The notes under the pieces were generated by a model. It saw only the letters and a list, made by a program, of their open reading frames with translations. It was not told the origin of the DNA and did no database searches. A program made the translations under genes and the position numbers. A DNA stretch of 64,000 nt, from the NCBI GenBank assembly GCA_963580285.1, contig CAUZLF010000704.1, positions 124,001-188,000 on the forward strand. Reading direction: 5' to 3'. Source of the DNA: Lucinisca nassula. Lineage: Eukaryota > Mollusca > Bivalvia > Lucinida > Lucinidae. Below are positions 33,260-43,405 of the stretch, one piece after another (position 1 is the first letter of the stretch; the number at the start of each line of letters is the position of its first letter).

Positions 33260-35060
33260 CTGAAAATTTCTCTCCACTATGAAAAAAACAAATTATCACA
33301 ATTCTTACTCTTACCACAAAGAAGTGTTATTTTCCATTTGCAATATCAGTTAAACTGATTTCACCTTATCACACACTGAGAACTCCTCTCCAGTATAAAT
33401 AAAATTTTATTTTATTTATTCCTGGTAAGCGTGTAGTATATAAATGTCACTCAATTAGCCTGTATGTCAAAAAAATTACACATTCCACAGCATTTCACAA
33501 AAGAAATCCAGAACATCAATTCTTTTCAAGCGTCCATATTTCGCTTGATCAGCTTAGAATATCTTACACACCATATCATCACAAAATAATACACATTCGG
33601 ATGTTCTCCTGAATGAGTAACACTTTTTTCTTATATGGACTTATTCTAGTCTAGATTACATCACAAGAACGTTCCACTTCATGGATAATGCTCCTTAGTA
33701 TTGAGTCAATTACCAATATTTCATCTGATTACACACACTTTCGGTCTCTTTCCAGCATGAATGATGTATTCAAGTTTGAATAACTTGCAATGTACCATAA
33801 ATCTCACATTTTCACTTATGGGTATATCTCCTATACTATTGAAACGTTTCTGTGTGAATAAATTTCATACACCACACGTTTCTATAATTCCTTTCTCTAT
33901 TATTTCCTGTATGGTAAACAATACAGCACTCTAAAAAGAACTAACAGCTTTTCTAAAGTTTCTCTCCAGTATGAATAAGGCAACCGAGCATGAATGAAAT
34001 GCAGTGCTCCGTTAATCTCAACTATTCACATAAGGTGTCCCACCTTTATTATTTATACTTTCTAATATGAACAGGTTTTAAACAAATTTCCATATAGTTT
34101 TTAATTTTCTGTATGACTAACAATACAGCTCTTTAAATACAACAATGGAGTTTCACTTCTGTTCTCTACAGTATGAATGGCATAACCAGTGTGAATAAGT
34201 TATCATCAGGTTTCTCTCATATGTAAATGGCGCTTTCCTTTATGAACGAGTTCAATGCCGTTTCTTCATAAGTACTGTCTCCTGTATGACTAGCTATATA
34301 GTACTTAATATGTCACAGGAAGAGTTTCGCTTCTGATTCTCTCCAGTATGAATTGTGTAAACCACTATCACTAATCACAGTTTTTTTTCATAAGATTGCT
34401 CGCCAGCATGAACACCGATTTTATGTATGAATGTGAACTATTCACATAAGGTATCTCTCCAGTATGAATACCGTTTCGTATGTCTTTTCACATAAGGTAT
34501 CTTTCCAGTATGAATACCATTTCTTACATATGGCTGATTCATATAAGGTATCTCTCCAATATAAAACCATAAATCTCAACTTTTCACATACGGTAACTCT
34601 CCAGTATGAATACCATTCCTTAAATATGGCTGATTCATAAGGTATGCTGGTTCATATAAGGTATCTCTCCAGTATGAATACCGTTTCGTATGTCATCTAT
34701 TCACGTAAAGTATAAGTATGATGCCAAGTGTCAACCCACATAAGGTTTCTCTCCGATATGAATACCGTTTATCACATTGGTTCCCTTTGGCTAGAATGAA
34801 CTATTTCACATAAGGTTTCTCTCCTATGTGAATGGTGCACAAGGTCTATCTCCTGCATGTATAATAATACAGTGCCATAAGGTCTATCTCCTGCATGTAT
34901 AATAATACAGTGCCATAAGGTCTATCTCCTGCATGTATAATAATACAGTGCCATAAGGTCTATCTCCTGCATGTATGATAATACAGTGCCATAAGGTCTA
35001 TCTCCTGCATGTATGAAAACACAGTGCCATGTATGTATATTTTGTACTTTTACTACACTA
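33260..35060 (-). repeat. Repeats derived from C2H2 zinc-finger linker sequence
   Basis: At least a dozen copies of a motif that on the minus strand reads ATTCATACTGGAGAGA then TACCTTATGTG, or with AAACC. Translated, this is the I-H-T-G-E-(K/I)-P-Y-V linker that joins C2H2 zinc fingers. Clear copies lie near 33965, 34335, 34450, 34497, 34590, 34660, 34742 and 34815. Units are often 45-50 bp apart instead of the 84 bp of a real finger, and the Cys pairs are lost. It looks like a decayed or trimmed zinc-finger array and is not a functional protein. Confidence 0.6.
34841..35030. repeat. 38-bp tandem repeat, five copies
   Basis: AAGGTCTATCTCCTGCATGT begins at 34841, 34879, 34917, 34955 and 34993, exactly 38 bp apart. 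It appears to have grown from one zinc-finger-linker-like unit. Confidence 0.95.
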
Positions 35061-35069
35061 TCTCTCCAG

Positions 35070-35370
35070 TATGACTTCAGTCGGATGCGCGTCCGACCGG
35101 CGACCAGGAGGGCGAGGGCTCGACTCACACCGGGGTCGGCAACATTCCTTCGCGGAGACTGATCATGAAATCTTTTCTATGGTCATTCCCCCTCCTCCCC
35201 TGATTCAAGAAGGGCAGCTGTCAGCCTCCAGCGCAAGAATGTGCACCACACTGGTTAACCGCCTACGTATAAGCCTGCCCAGGAAAGTGCTGATAGGTAA
35301 ACTGACCGGCTCAAAAATAACCTAAATAATGTTAACTGGGCCGTAAAACTCCAATACAAACAAACAAAAC
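35070..35370 (+). mobile_element. tRNA-headed SINE (SINE-1)
   Basis: Head with GACCGGCGACCAGGAGGGCG and a B-box-like GGCTCGACTC, body with ATTCAAGAAGGGCAGCTGTC and CTGCCCAGGAAAGTGCTGAT, tail GGGCCGTAAAAC then CAAACAAACAAAA. A second copy lies on the minus strand at 48822-49134. It is nested in the retrotransposon leader, opposite to the element's sense. Confidence 0.8.
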
Positions 35371-36025
35371 TCTCAGGTATGAGTGATGTAACCCTGTTTA
35401 AATAATACCTCCTGTGTGGAGGACTCTGATGGACCCATAGACAGTTATCACATATCTCCTGTGTAAATAAATATAAGACTTCTAATGAAAACAAAACTAT
35501 ACAGTTTTGCTACAGGTTCTCTCCAGTATGGTCAAAATGTTAGCACCTGAAAAAAAAAGGATTGTCTTCAATATAAGAAAACTGGTTGTCCTTCAATTCT
35601 TGACATTATCTGAAACAAACATATTCTTACTCATTTTAAAGACTGCAAATGCAGCATGTACATGAATATAGCTTGTTTGCCTATAACAATGGTGTTTTTT
35701 TTTTTTTTTTTTTGTTTGTTTTACCAACAAAAAAGCCAATGCTGTCCAAATATCTCTGTAACAAAAGAACTCCAACAGAAGCCCAATTTTTTTTTTTTTT
35801 TTAGTAGAACCCACACATGTACCCTTGACATGTAAAACAATGTCAGCACACCTGTATCAATTGTCTCAAGAGGTAGGCTGAAAACATAAACAAGTTCTGA
35901 GCGGGGAAACTTAGACTCAATTCCCAAATTCCTGTACTGTCAGAAGTGTAGGCCATCTGATCTGGGTTCACACTGTTTGCCAAGAGCAAACACACAACTC
36001 CATTATAAATTCTCTAAGAATTCCG

Positions 36026-36347
36026 AGGCCATTTTCTATAAATAACCACCACCTGAGTTTCTTACAATTCTGTGCTAGTGGCATGAGCAGCAGCACTGGA
36101 GAGCTTCTGTGCTTAGTAGTGTAGAAAAAAAATCAGACAATACAATATTTCAGACATGTAAGTTCACCAGCCATTATTCTGCAACTAAGGCCATTTTCTA
36201 TAAATAACCACCACCTGAATTTCTTACAATTCTGTGCTAGTCGCGTGAGCAGCAGCACTGGGGAGCTTCTGTGCTTAGTAGTGTAGAAAAACAATCATAC
36301 AATACAATATTTCAGACATGTGGTTTCACCAGCCATTATTCTGCAAC
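36026..36347. repeat. 161-bp tandem duplication
   Basis: AGGCCATTTTCTATAAATAA starts at 36026 and again at 36187. The two copies are nearly identical through GCAACTAA. Non-coding, within the retrotransposon leader. Confidence 0.9.
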
Positions 36348-36608
36348 TAAACAAAAACATTATAGATCTACACTCGCTACAGGGATACCCGATTTGATTC
36401 CGATGGGGACTTTGGGCAAGTGGGCAAGACAAACACAGGGAATACTCCAAATGGCATGGACAAAATAATGATCTGGGGTCATAAGGATGAAATAATGAAC
36501 TATCAACACAATCTAAACATAATACACGCTGACACACACACACACAAAATGACATGAATGAGCAGAGCAATAAATAAATAAATAAATAAGCATAAATAAA
36601 CAAAATAA

Positions 36609-36705
36609 AAAAAAAATGTTCCGTCTGAGTTTCGATCCCACGCCGTCAAAAATACAATCGGCTATGGTTGCGTAGTCGGCGACTTAACCCGCTCGGCCAC
36701 GGTAG
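36609..36705 (-). ncRNA. tRNA Leu/Ser-like sequence (pseudogene or SINE head)
   Basis: On the minus strand: A-box GTGGCCGAGCGGGTTAAG, an extended variable-arm-like region, a B-box-like GGATCGAAACTC and a long T-run terminator (36609-36616). The long variable region and A-box resemble tRNA-Leu or tRNA-Ser. Acceptor pairing is only partial (CCGT/ACGG) and the T-arm has a mismatch, so function is doubtful. Confidence 0.55.
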
Positions 36706-37907
36706 ATTTAGTTATATTGTAACACTATATTACGATATATAAAGCTTTACACCTCACCGCGTCACCAGGTAAATCACGAGAGCCAGAGCATGACAAAACG
36801 ACTAACACATCATTTCAGTTATACCCGGGGAAATTACCACTCTGATCAGGGTTTCTCAAGACAACTACTCGTATTCACAGACATTTACGAGACCCATTCA
36901 AATGGTCTCTCAATCGGACAAGGAGAACTATTACCAGGGCAGAGCAGTGGGCGAATTTAAATTATCGTAAGGGACATTTTCTAATCTACATTGTTTACAC
37001 CTTACGAGCAACTACCCGGATCAGAAGCAGACGAAGCATAGCACAAACTTGTTCATTGTTATTTTCGCGAAGCGGAACGCGGCGAAAACATAATGAATCC
37101 CCGGGGATGGATAACAGTGAACAAACTTATGCGATGGACTCCATCGGATACTGACAGGTAGTATTGTTTACGTAAATTATCATCTTTGTTACTAACAATA
37201 ACTAAACATCACGTGCATTATCACAGGTTAATGTCAACAGTAAGTTTACACTTCTCAGCTCATGAATAAATCTGTGTAAAATTAGGACATAAGACCAAAT
37301 GACTTTTTATTGCTGTGGCTTTACGGTCATTTCAAGATCATTTCACTTATTCTGAGCCGATAGCCGGAGGTAGGCAAAACCTGGATTACCCGGAGAAAAA
37401 CCACATGCTCGTCAGAAAGAGAAAATATGCATATGCATATATAATCTCAAAAGATAGAAAAGTATAGTACAGCCTTACCAAAGTAAATCTTATCCTATTA
37501 TATCCAAAAACTAAAGCACTAAACACAACTAATTAAATACACATTTTGACACACACAAAATCACATGACAATGGTGATCACGAAATAATGATCACACACA
37601 AAGTTAAACAGACGGTCTCTCCAACACGCACTAATCATGTGTTCAGTCGAAAACTCCGATCCTCCGAAACGTCGAATCCACTGTCGATCGATCGATAGAA
37701 ATCAGTAATTTTCACTGGGCCCAAGTTGAAACACAAAAAGTTGCGATCGCGAATGATGTGATGTTTACACTTTATCCATGGTGGAAATCCCTGGAATACT
37801 CGCTTCTGATTGGATGAGGCACGTATGACGTCACAAGAATCCCTCACGATGCTGTTGTTTTCTTGCAGGGCTATCCCAGCGCTGATCGACGTTGACGTGT
37901 CGTGTTG

Positions 37908-37927
37908 GCCCCCGAACTGGCCACCAA
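37908..37927 (-). other. Primer binding site region
   Basis: Immediately inside the 5' LTR the minus strand reads TTGGTGGCCAGTTCGGGGG, starting with the TGG expected opposite a tRNA CCA end. I cannot assign the tRNA. The first eight bases resemble the tRNA-Leu site of the TRIM at 45690. Confidence 0.65.
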
Positions 37928-38593
37928 TGTAACCGGGAAGGTTTCTACAGGGTTCGATAGAGCCAACGCACCAGTGACAGCTTCATCAACTTTAATATGA
38001 GCAACGATGATTCATGATTCTATACCTATAAAGATATATGAAAATACATCTTTAGAACATCAAAATCACAAATGATATGTAAAGTGAATATCTTTACAAT
38101 ACAAGGAAAATGGCGAAAGTGCAATGAATCGACAATCTGACATTTACAAATAGTACACAAATATACCACACTCATTCATACAGCACACTGTTACATAACA
38201 ATGGTACACAAATGGACAATGGATCAATGACATCTTCAAAATATACAAATTCCAGCCTTGTAAAAATACTGAAATCTATGTCATTGAGAAATACACTTAT
38301 TAAACAATAAATTGCAGTGACTCACCTATAAAGATATATGAAAATACATCTTTAGAACATCAAAATCACAAATGATATGTAAAGTGAATATCTTTACAAT
38401 ACAAGGAAAATGGCGAAAGTGCAATGAAGCGGTACACTGCTTTATGGACAATGAATTTAAATGAGGGTTGATCAATAATTTCTGCTACAATAACTGGCAG
38501 AAATCATTAGACATTATCAAGGATGTAATTCGCCAAGTTTCAATGATTCTGATAAGCGTCAGACTGCAAAAGCATAATTTCGACCCTGTTACA
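37928..38593 (-). repeat. 5' LTR (666 bp)
   Basis: Same length as the 3' LTR and reads as identical, including the 104-bp internal repeat at 38024-38127 and 38324-38427. An ORF that starts within this LTR at 38468 and runs into the flank is a fusion made by the insertion and is not a native start. Confidence 0.95.
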
Positions 38594-38597
38594 CAGA
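38594..38597. other. Target site duplication CAGA (right)
   Basis: Matches CAGA at 25519-25522. A 4-bp duplication falls within the range usual for Ty3/gypsy integrases (4-6 bp). Confidence 0.85.
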
Positions 38598-38627
38598 CAG
38601 AAGATTTTTCTATCGGATCATTGAAAA

Positions 38628-39226
38628 TGTCAGAAGAAGTGGAGGATGTTTTCATAGAAACTTCGTTTGATAACAGCATTAACTTTGAAAGTGCATGGAT
38701 ATCATCTGATGGCATTGATTCTTTTTTACATCGGGAAGAATATATAAGTGTTAGGGGGGCATACATTGACGATCCTAGGGAACTGCTATATGATTATGAC
38801 ATTGATGGTATAACAATTCTATGGAAAAATATTGGTGATGGACTTTCGTTGGATTACACACATTTTGATTTGGCCTCGCAGGGGGAACATGCTCTAAGAC
38901 CGATTTATTCACTTCTAAAGAAACACATTAAATTAGAAGACTACACTGTCAGAAGTTTACAAGTGTTTAGACACAGCCTAGGGTGCCAATTAATCCATTA
39001 CGGCGGTTGGGAAACTTGGCTTGGATTTATACCAAAGGCGCAGTGTAATGTAATGTATGAAGGTCAAGACATTCGAAGACTCATTTTAAGATATGTTTCT
39101 TCTCTAAAAGATCATTTCCAGAAGGAGCTTCTGCTGCTACTGCAAACAGGAAATGCAAATGAAACGCTGGCAAAGAATAATATTTTTAAAATAAAAAACT
39201 GTTTGTACTTCCAGGTGACCGAATGA
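38628..39226 (+). CDS. Unrecognised protein, first ORF of an orphan gene
   Basis: 199 residues from the ATG at 38628, the first ATG that does not depend on LTR sequence. The frame is also open into the LTR, back to 38468. The N-terminus is acidic (SEEVEDVF). A folded-looking stretch includes GITILWKNIGDGLSLDYTHF and LIHYGGWETWLGFIPKAQC. I recognise no family, signal peptide or membrane segment. It ends at TGA 39224-39226, which overlaps the ATG of the next ORF as ATGA. This may be two overlapping ORFs, a frameshift in a single protein, or an unspliced intron: a TTTGTACTTCCAG acceptor-like site lies just upstream at about 39201-39213. The retrotransposon sits 34 bp before its start and probably separates it from its promoter or earlier exons. 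Confidence 0.6.
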
Positions 39227-40542
39227 CAATTCTCAAAGCTTTTCAGCGTGCACTTGAAAACATCACGGACGTTGTGAGCTCGTCATTTTACCCAGTAACA
39301 TTTTCCTTCAGGTTTGGAGAAAAATGCCGCAGCAGAATTGAGTTACCTATATTGGATGTAAAGGCCGTAGATGATATATGCATTCATGCCGGAATACGCA
39401 TTAGCTCAGATTTTCATGACATATTCTGGTGTCGAAGTGGAGTTAATGAAGTCATAGGTGAACGCGGGCAATTAAGTTCTGCTTATTCTTTTTTCGAATG
39501 TGTAAATTTCCAGTCAAACTTGGATCACAGATCATTGGATGTGAGTGGTTTACTCCGATCAATATCTCGTTTTCCAGACCGTGTGAGATTTATTCAAATG
39601 TACTCTGACATGCCACATCGTCGACCCCAAACAACATGTCATCCTATTTCGGGATCCGTTATATTAGTGGAAGGCATTTTATCAGGACCTAGTCAACAGA
39701 AGCTATGCAGAGAAGTAGATGAATACCTTTCAGAGTTGAAGAGCATTTTTTTTCAGGTTAGAAATGGTCATTGCCGTCTTGAGCTAGTGGTATGTCTTCC
39801 CCGCGTTTATAAAAGTATTAATGCTTTAGATGTGGTGAATACAGATAGACTTTTTGAATTGTTTCGAGATCACCCAATGATCGCACCATTCAGCAAGGTT
39901 TACGACTTTAATGTTATAGACTGCTTACGTGAAGTCGGACTTTTTCTGCACTCAAAATTGCAGGACATTTATGCTACGCGAAAGGGCACTGGAGATAGTT
40001 GGGCTGTTTGGAATGCCTATCAATGCGAGCTAGCATGTGAAAAGCTTTTATGGGGCCATCCGTTCTCTTATTCTTCTAGAATATATGCCATAAACCTTGG
40101 ACCTGGTCTTGATAATGCTACCCGCAGTCTAACTGATCAAATGGGATTTTTGTGCTTGGAAAACTGTTTCACTTGCTGTTCTGACGAAACGTCGACTCCA
40201 CCTCTAAACATTTACACAAAAAATATAAAGATACAGACACAAATTACTCAATTATTTGGCATTTCAGATCTGGTCGATGCAAGCCCAGCTGCATTTGCAG
40301 TAAAGGCAAATAAAAATCAAAAAATGAGTTCCTTTAAGAGCAATGAAAACATTCATAAGAAAGAAGATGGGTCATACTACGTAGTTTCTAATTGGCCTAA
40401 TTGGCCGAAACTAGCTAGTCTGGCCCATAAAACATGCCCACACCATATTGTGGTGTGTTCCTTGCATCCAAAAGATAACTCTTTTGTACAAAAATATTTA
40501 CTAAAACTGAATTGCAGTGAGATGCTCAGAAGACTGATCTGA
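39223..40542 (+). CDS. Unrecognised protein, second ORF of the orphan gene
   Basis: 439 residues, -1 frame relative to the first ORF. The frame is open upstream of the ATG, so it may be read as a continuation. Composition is that of a soluble globular protein up to about residue 388 (Cys- and His-containing, with DDICIHAGIRISSDFHDIFW and WAVWNAYQCELACEKLLWGH). I recognise no family or catalytic motif. The last 50 residues or so are encoded by R-B and satellite sequence in reverse orientation (from about 40392), so the original C-terminus is lost or replaced. The segment 40296-40388 recurs inverted at 41090-41182 and in part at 41473-41550. It could be a host gene remnant, a transposon-borne gene or an integrated viral gene; nothing visible decides. 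Confidence 0.6.
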   Translation: MTILKAFQRALENITDVVSSSFYPVTFSFRFGEKCRSRIELPILDVKAVDDICIHAGIRISSDFHDIFWCRSGVNEVIGERGQLSSAYSFFECVNFQSNLDHRSLDVSGLLRSISRFPDRVRFIQMYSDMPHRRPQTTCHPISGSVILVEGILSGPSQQKLCREVDEYLSELKSIFFQVRNGHCRLELVVCLPRVYKSINALDVVNTDRLFELFRDHPMIAPFSKVYDFNVIDCLREVGLFLHSKLQDIYATRKGTGDSWAVWNAYQCELACEKLLWGHPFSYSSRIYAINLGPGLDNATRSLTDQMGFLCLENCFTCCSDETSTPPLNIYTKNIKIQTQITQLFGISDLVDASPAAFAVKANKNQKMSSFKSNENIHKKEDGSYYVVSNWPNWPKLASLAHKTCPHHIVVCSLHPKDNSFVQKYLLKLNCSEMLRRLI

Positions 40543-41040
40543 GGCTAAACTAGGCTGAACTAAAGGTCAAATGAAGAAAAACCAGGGTGAACTGGGCCTG
40601 GCAAGCAAATAAGTCAATTAATAACCTTGACATTAGCTGGATTCAGATTCCGTTCAGGCTTTATTAAAAATATAATACTAAATTTCAGTGAGATGCTCAG
40701 AAAGGCTGTTCTGAGGCTAAACCAGGCTGAACTAGGGTTCAAAATAAGAGGAACAATGGTGAAACGGGCCTGGTAAGCAAATAAAACAATATCTGACATT
40801 GAGTTTAGCAGGGCAAAGTTTCACTTCAGGCTTTATTTAGTCAGATCAGCCTTTCTAGGCATCTCTCTACAATTCAGTGTTAATAAAGCCTGAACTGAAT
40901 CTTAAACCTACTTAACTCTAGGTGAATTATTCTTTTATTTGCTTACCAGACCCGGTTCACCCTTCTTCTGCTTCATGTGACCCTAGTTCAACCTTGTGTA
41001 GCCTCAGATAAGCCTTTCTGAGTATCTCAGTTTTAATAAA
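40543..41040. repeat. Satellite S1 monomers in both orientations
   Basis: About 163-bp monomers with TGAACTAGGGTTCAAA-like and GAGATGCTCAGAAAGGCTG motifs in reverse, then turning to forward orientation near 40880. The turn makes a loose inverted arrangement. Non-coding. Confidence 0.75.
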
Positions 41041-41690
41041 TTGAAGAGAATACAGTGGTCAGGAATCAATACAATTAACACACAGTTCCGAAACTACGTA
41101 GTATGACCCATCTTCTTTCTTATGAATGTTTTCATTGCTCTTAAAGGAACTCATTTTTTTATTTTTATTTGCCTTTACTGCATCTGGTGTTGTGCCGTGT
41201 GGCGGCCGTAAAACGTCTCCCCGTACATCAACCATAGTGCAGTTTATATTTTACTTTTGGTCCTTTGAGATCAGCGTGAATATTCTGAGAAATCAGAAAT
41301 AAATTATTGGTTTAGACTCATATTCTAGACAGGTTTTTAATTATTTGGACCCCATTTTGATTTTTATCAGCCTTTGTATCAACTGCCTATTCGAAAATCG
41401 CAAAATTGCAGTATGTTTCCTCTGGCTTTCTATGCCGGATCATTACAGGGTCACTGATGAGGCTTTATTAGCCGAAACTACGTAGTATGACCCATCTTCT
41501 TTCTTATGAATGTTTTCATTGCTCTTAAAGGAACTCATTTTTTGATTTTTACTCATCAGTGACCCTCAAACATTTTTATAATTCAACAATAGAATCGATG
41601 ATCCAAAAGGACAAGAAAATATAAACTGCACTATGATGTAGGATAGGGAGACGTTTTACGGCCGCCACACATTCCCAGACCTGCTACACT
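41041..41690 (-). repeat. Mosaic of R-A end, orphan-gene pieces and R-B pieces
   Basis: Order: R-A terminal scrap (41041-41088), inverted gene segment (41090-41182), R-B piece with GTGGCGGCCGTAAAACGTCT (to about 41260), about 200 bp unassigned, inverted gene segment (41473-41550), then R-B sequence again to about 41690. It shows repeated template switching or nested rearrangement. Confidence 0.65.
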
Positions 41691-42440
41691 CAAGTTGAAT
41701 TATTGTTTTATTTTCTTACCAGGCCCAGTTCATCCTTGTTCTTGTTCATTTGACTGTTACTTCAGCCTCTGATCAGCCTTTCTGAGCATCTCACTGCAAT
41801 TCAGTGTTAATACAGTCTAAACCGAATCTAAAATAGAAGTGCTAAGCCTTGATCAACTCAGGTGAATTATTATTATTATTTCCTTACCAAACTCAGTTCA
41901 CCCTTGTTCTACTTCATTTGACCTCAGGCTGAGCTAAGGGTCAAATGAAGAAGAATAAGTGTGAACTGGGACTGGTAAGCAAACAAACCAATAATTCCAC
42001 TAATGTTTTGCAGGGCTAAGATTCACTTCAGGCTTTTTCAACACCGTATTGCAGTGAAATGCTCAGAAAGGCTGATGTGAGGCTATACCAGGCTGAACTA
42101 AGGGTCAAATGAAGAAAAACTTTTGCCTCCACGCTATTGCTGATTCCATTAGCGTCTAGATGATTCATGTTCGTCTTTCTTTACCTTGGGTGTATCTGGT
42201 GGGAATTGTGGGTTAATTATATCGATTCCTGGCCACTGTGTTCTCTTCAATTTATTAATACTGAATTGCAGTGAGATTCTCAGACAGGCTTATCTGAGGC
42301 TACACCAGGCTGAACTAGGGTGACATGAAGCAGAAGAAGGGTGAACCGGGTCTGGTAAGCAAATAAAAGAATAATTAACCTTGAGTTAAGCAGGTTTAAG
42401 ATTCAGTTCAGGCTAATTGGCCGAAACTAGCTAGTCTGGC
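41691..42440. repeat. Satellite S1 with an R-A end fragment
   Basis: S1 monomers in both orientations, interrupted at about 42195-42255 by an R-A end in reverse (ATCGATTCCTGGCCACTGTG). No gene. Confidence 0.65.
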
Positions 42441-42795
42441 CCATAATAATGTACACTTCATATTTTCTAGTTCTGTGGTGTATTCCTTGCTTCCAAAGGA
42501 TAACCCTTTTATAGAACATATTTAACGTCACTACAGCTGGTGTCTGGGAATGTGTGGCGGCCGTAAAAAGTCTCCCTGCCCTACATCCTAGTGTAGTATA
42601 TATTCTCTTGTCGTTTGGGACCATTGTTTTCATTCTGGAATTTTGAAAATATTTGAGGGTCATTGATGAGACCTAATTGGCCGAATCTAGCTAGTCTGGC
42701 AAAGAATAATGTACACTTCATATTTTCTAGTTCTGTGGTGTATTCCTTGCTTCTAATGGATAACCTTTTTATAGAACATATTTATTAACACTGAA
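42440..42795 (-). mobile_element. R-B repeat, two partial units in reverse
   Basis: GTTCTGTGGTGTATTCCTTG occurs at about 42470 and 42731, and TTATAGAACATATTT at about 42509 and 42771. The stretch contains the full left-to-right R-B consensus in reverse, including GTGTGGCGGCCGTAAAAAG. Confidence 0.8.
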
Positions 42796-43159
42796 TTGAA
42801 GAGAGATGCCTAGAAAGGCTGATCTGACTAAATAAAGCCTGAAGTGAAACTTAGCCCTGCTAAATTCAATGTCAAATATTGTTTTATTTGCTTACCAGGC
42901 CCGGTTAACCATTAGTCCTGTTCATTTTAACCTTAGTTCAGCCTGGTTTAGCCTCAGAACAGCCTTTCTGAGCATCTCACTGAAATTCAGTGTTATATTT
43001 TTAATAAAGCCTGAACGGAAACTGAACCCAGCTAAAGTTAAGGGGATTTGTTGACTTATTTGCTTACCAGGCCCAGTTCACCCTGGTGTTTCTTCATTTG
43101 ACCTTTAGTTGAGCCTGGTTTAGCCTCAGATCAGCCTTTCTAAGAATCTCACTGCAATT
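42796..43159 (+). repeat. Satellite S1 monomers
   Basis: Two forward monomers with the TTGTTTTATTTGCTTACCAG core and TTCAGCCTGGTTTAGCCTCA. Non-coding. Confidence 0.8.
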
Positions 43160-43405
43160 CAGTGTGAATAAATATTTTCTATAAAAGAGTTATCCTTTGG
43201 AAGCAAGGCACACACCATAAAACTGAATATATGGCGTGTGCATGTTTTCTGGACCAGACTAGCTGTTCGGGCCGATTATGCCTCATCAGTGACCCTCAAA
43301 TATTTTCAAAATTCCACAATGGAATCGATGATCCCAAAGGACAAGAAAATATAAACTACACTATGATGTAGGGCAGGGAGGCGTTATACGGCCGCCATAC
43401 ATTTC
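43160..43405 (+). mobile_element. R-B repeat unit
   Basis: Begins AATATTTTCTATAAAAGAGT, then GTTATCCTTTGGAAGCAAGG, GGCCTCATCAGTGACCCTCA, ACTATGATGTAGGGCAGGGA and GGCCGCCATACATT. Inserted in S1 satellite after GTGTGAATAA. Confidence 0.8.

Larger units (their letters stand above)
33228..37927 (-). other. 4.7-kb retrotransposon leader, non-coding mosaic
   Basis: Lies between the 5' LTR and Gag. It holds zinc-finger-linker-like repeats (33260-35060), a 38-bp tandem array, a SINE, poly(A)/(T) tracts (35697-35713, 35789-35803), a 161-bp tandem duplication, a tRNA-like sequence and about 1.2 kb of otherwise unremarkable sequence (36710-37927). No frame longer than about 100 codons is credible. Leaders of gypsy elements are normally far shorter. 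Confidence 0.7.
25523..38593 (-). mobile_element. Ty3/gypsy LTR retrotransposon, 13.07 kb, complete but defective
   Basis: One insertion on the minus strand. Order in its own sense: 5' LTR (37928-38593), PBS region, a 4.7-kb leader, Gag (33227-31044), protease/RT/RNase H/integrase (about 31020-26921), a 0.7-kb 3' region, PPT, 3' LTR (25523-26188). The RT-RNase H-integrase order is that of Ty3/gypsy. The LTRs are both 666 bp and I found no difference between them, which implies recent insertion. Yet the pol reading frame is broken at about 30425 and about 29845. The leader is unusually long and carries captured repeats. No envelope-like ORF is seen. Confidence 0.95.

Noticed and set aside
38468..38627. 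ORF start inside the LTR upstream of the orphan gene
   Set aside because: The same 42 codons begin an ORF in the other LTR (26063), so they come from the LTR and were fused by insertion. The native start is more likely 38628.
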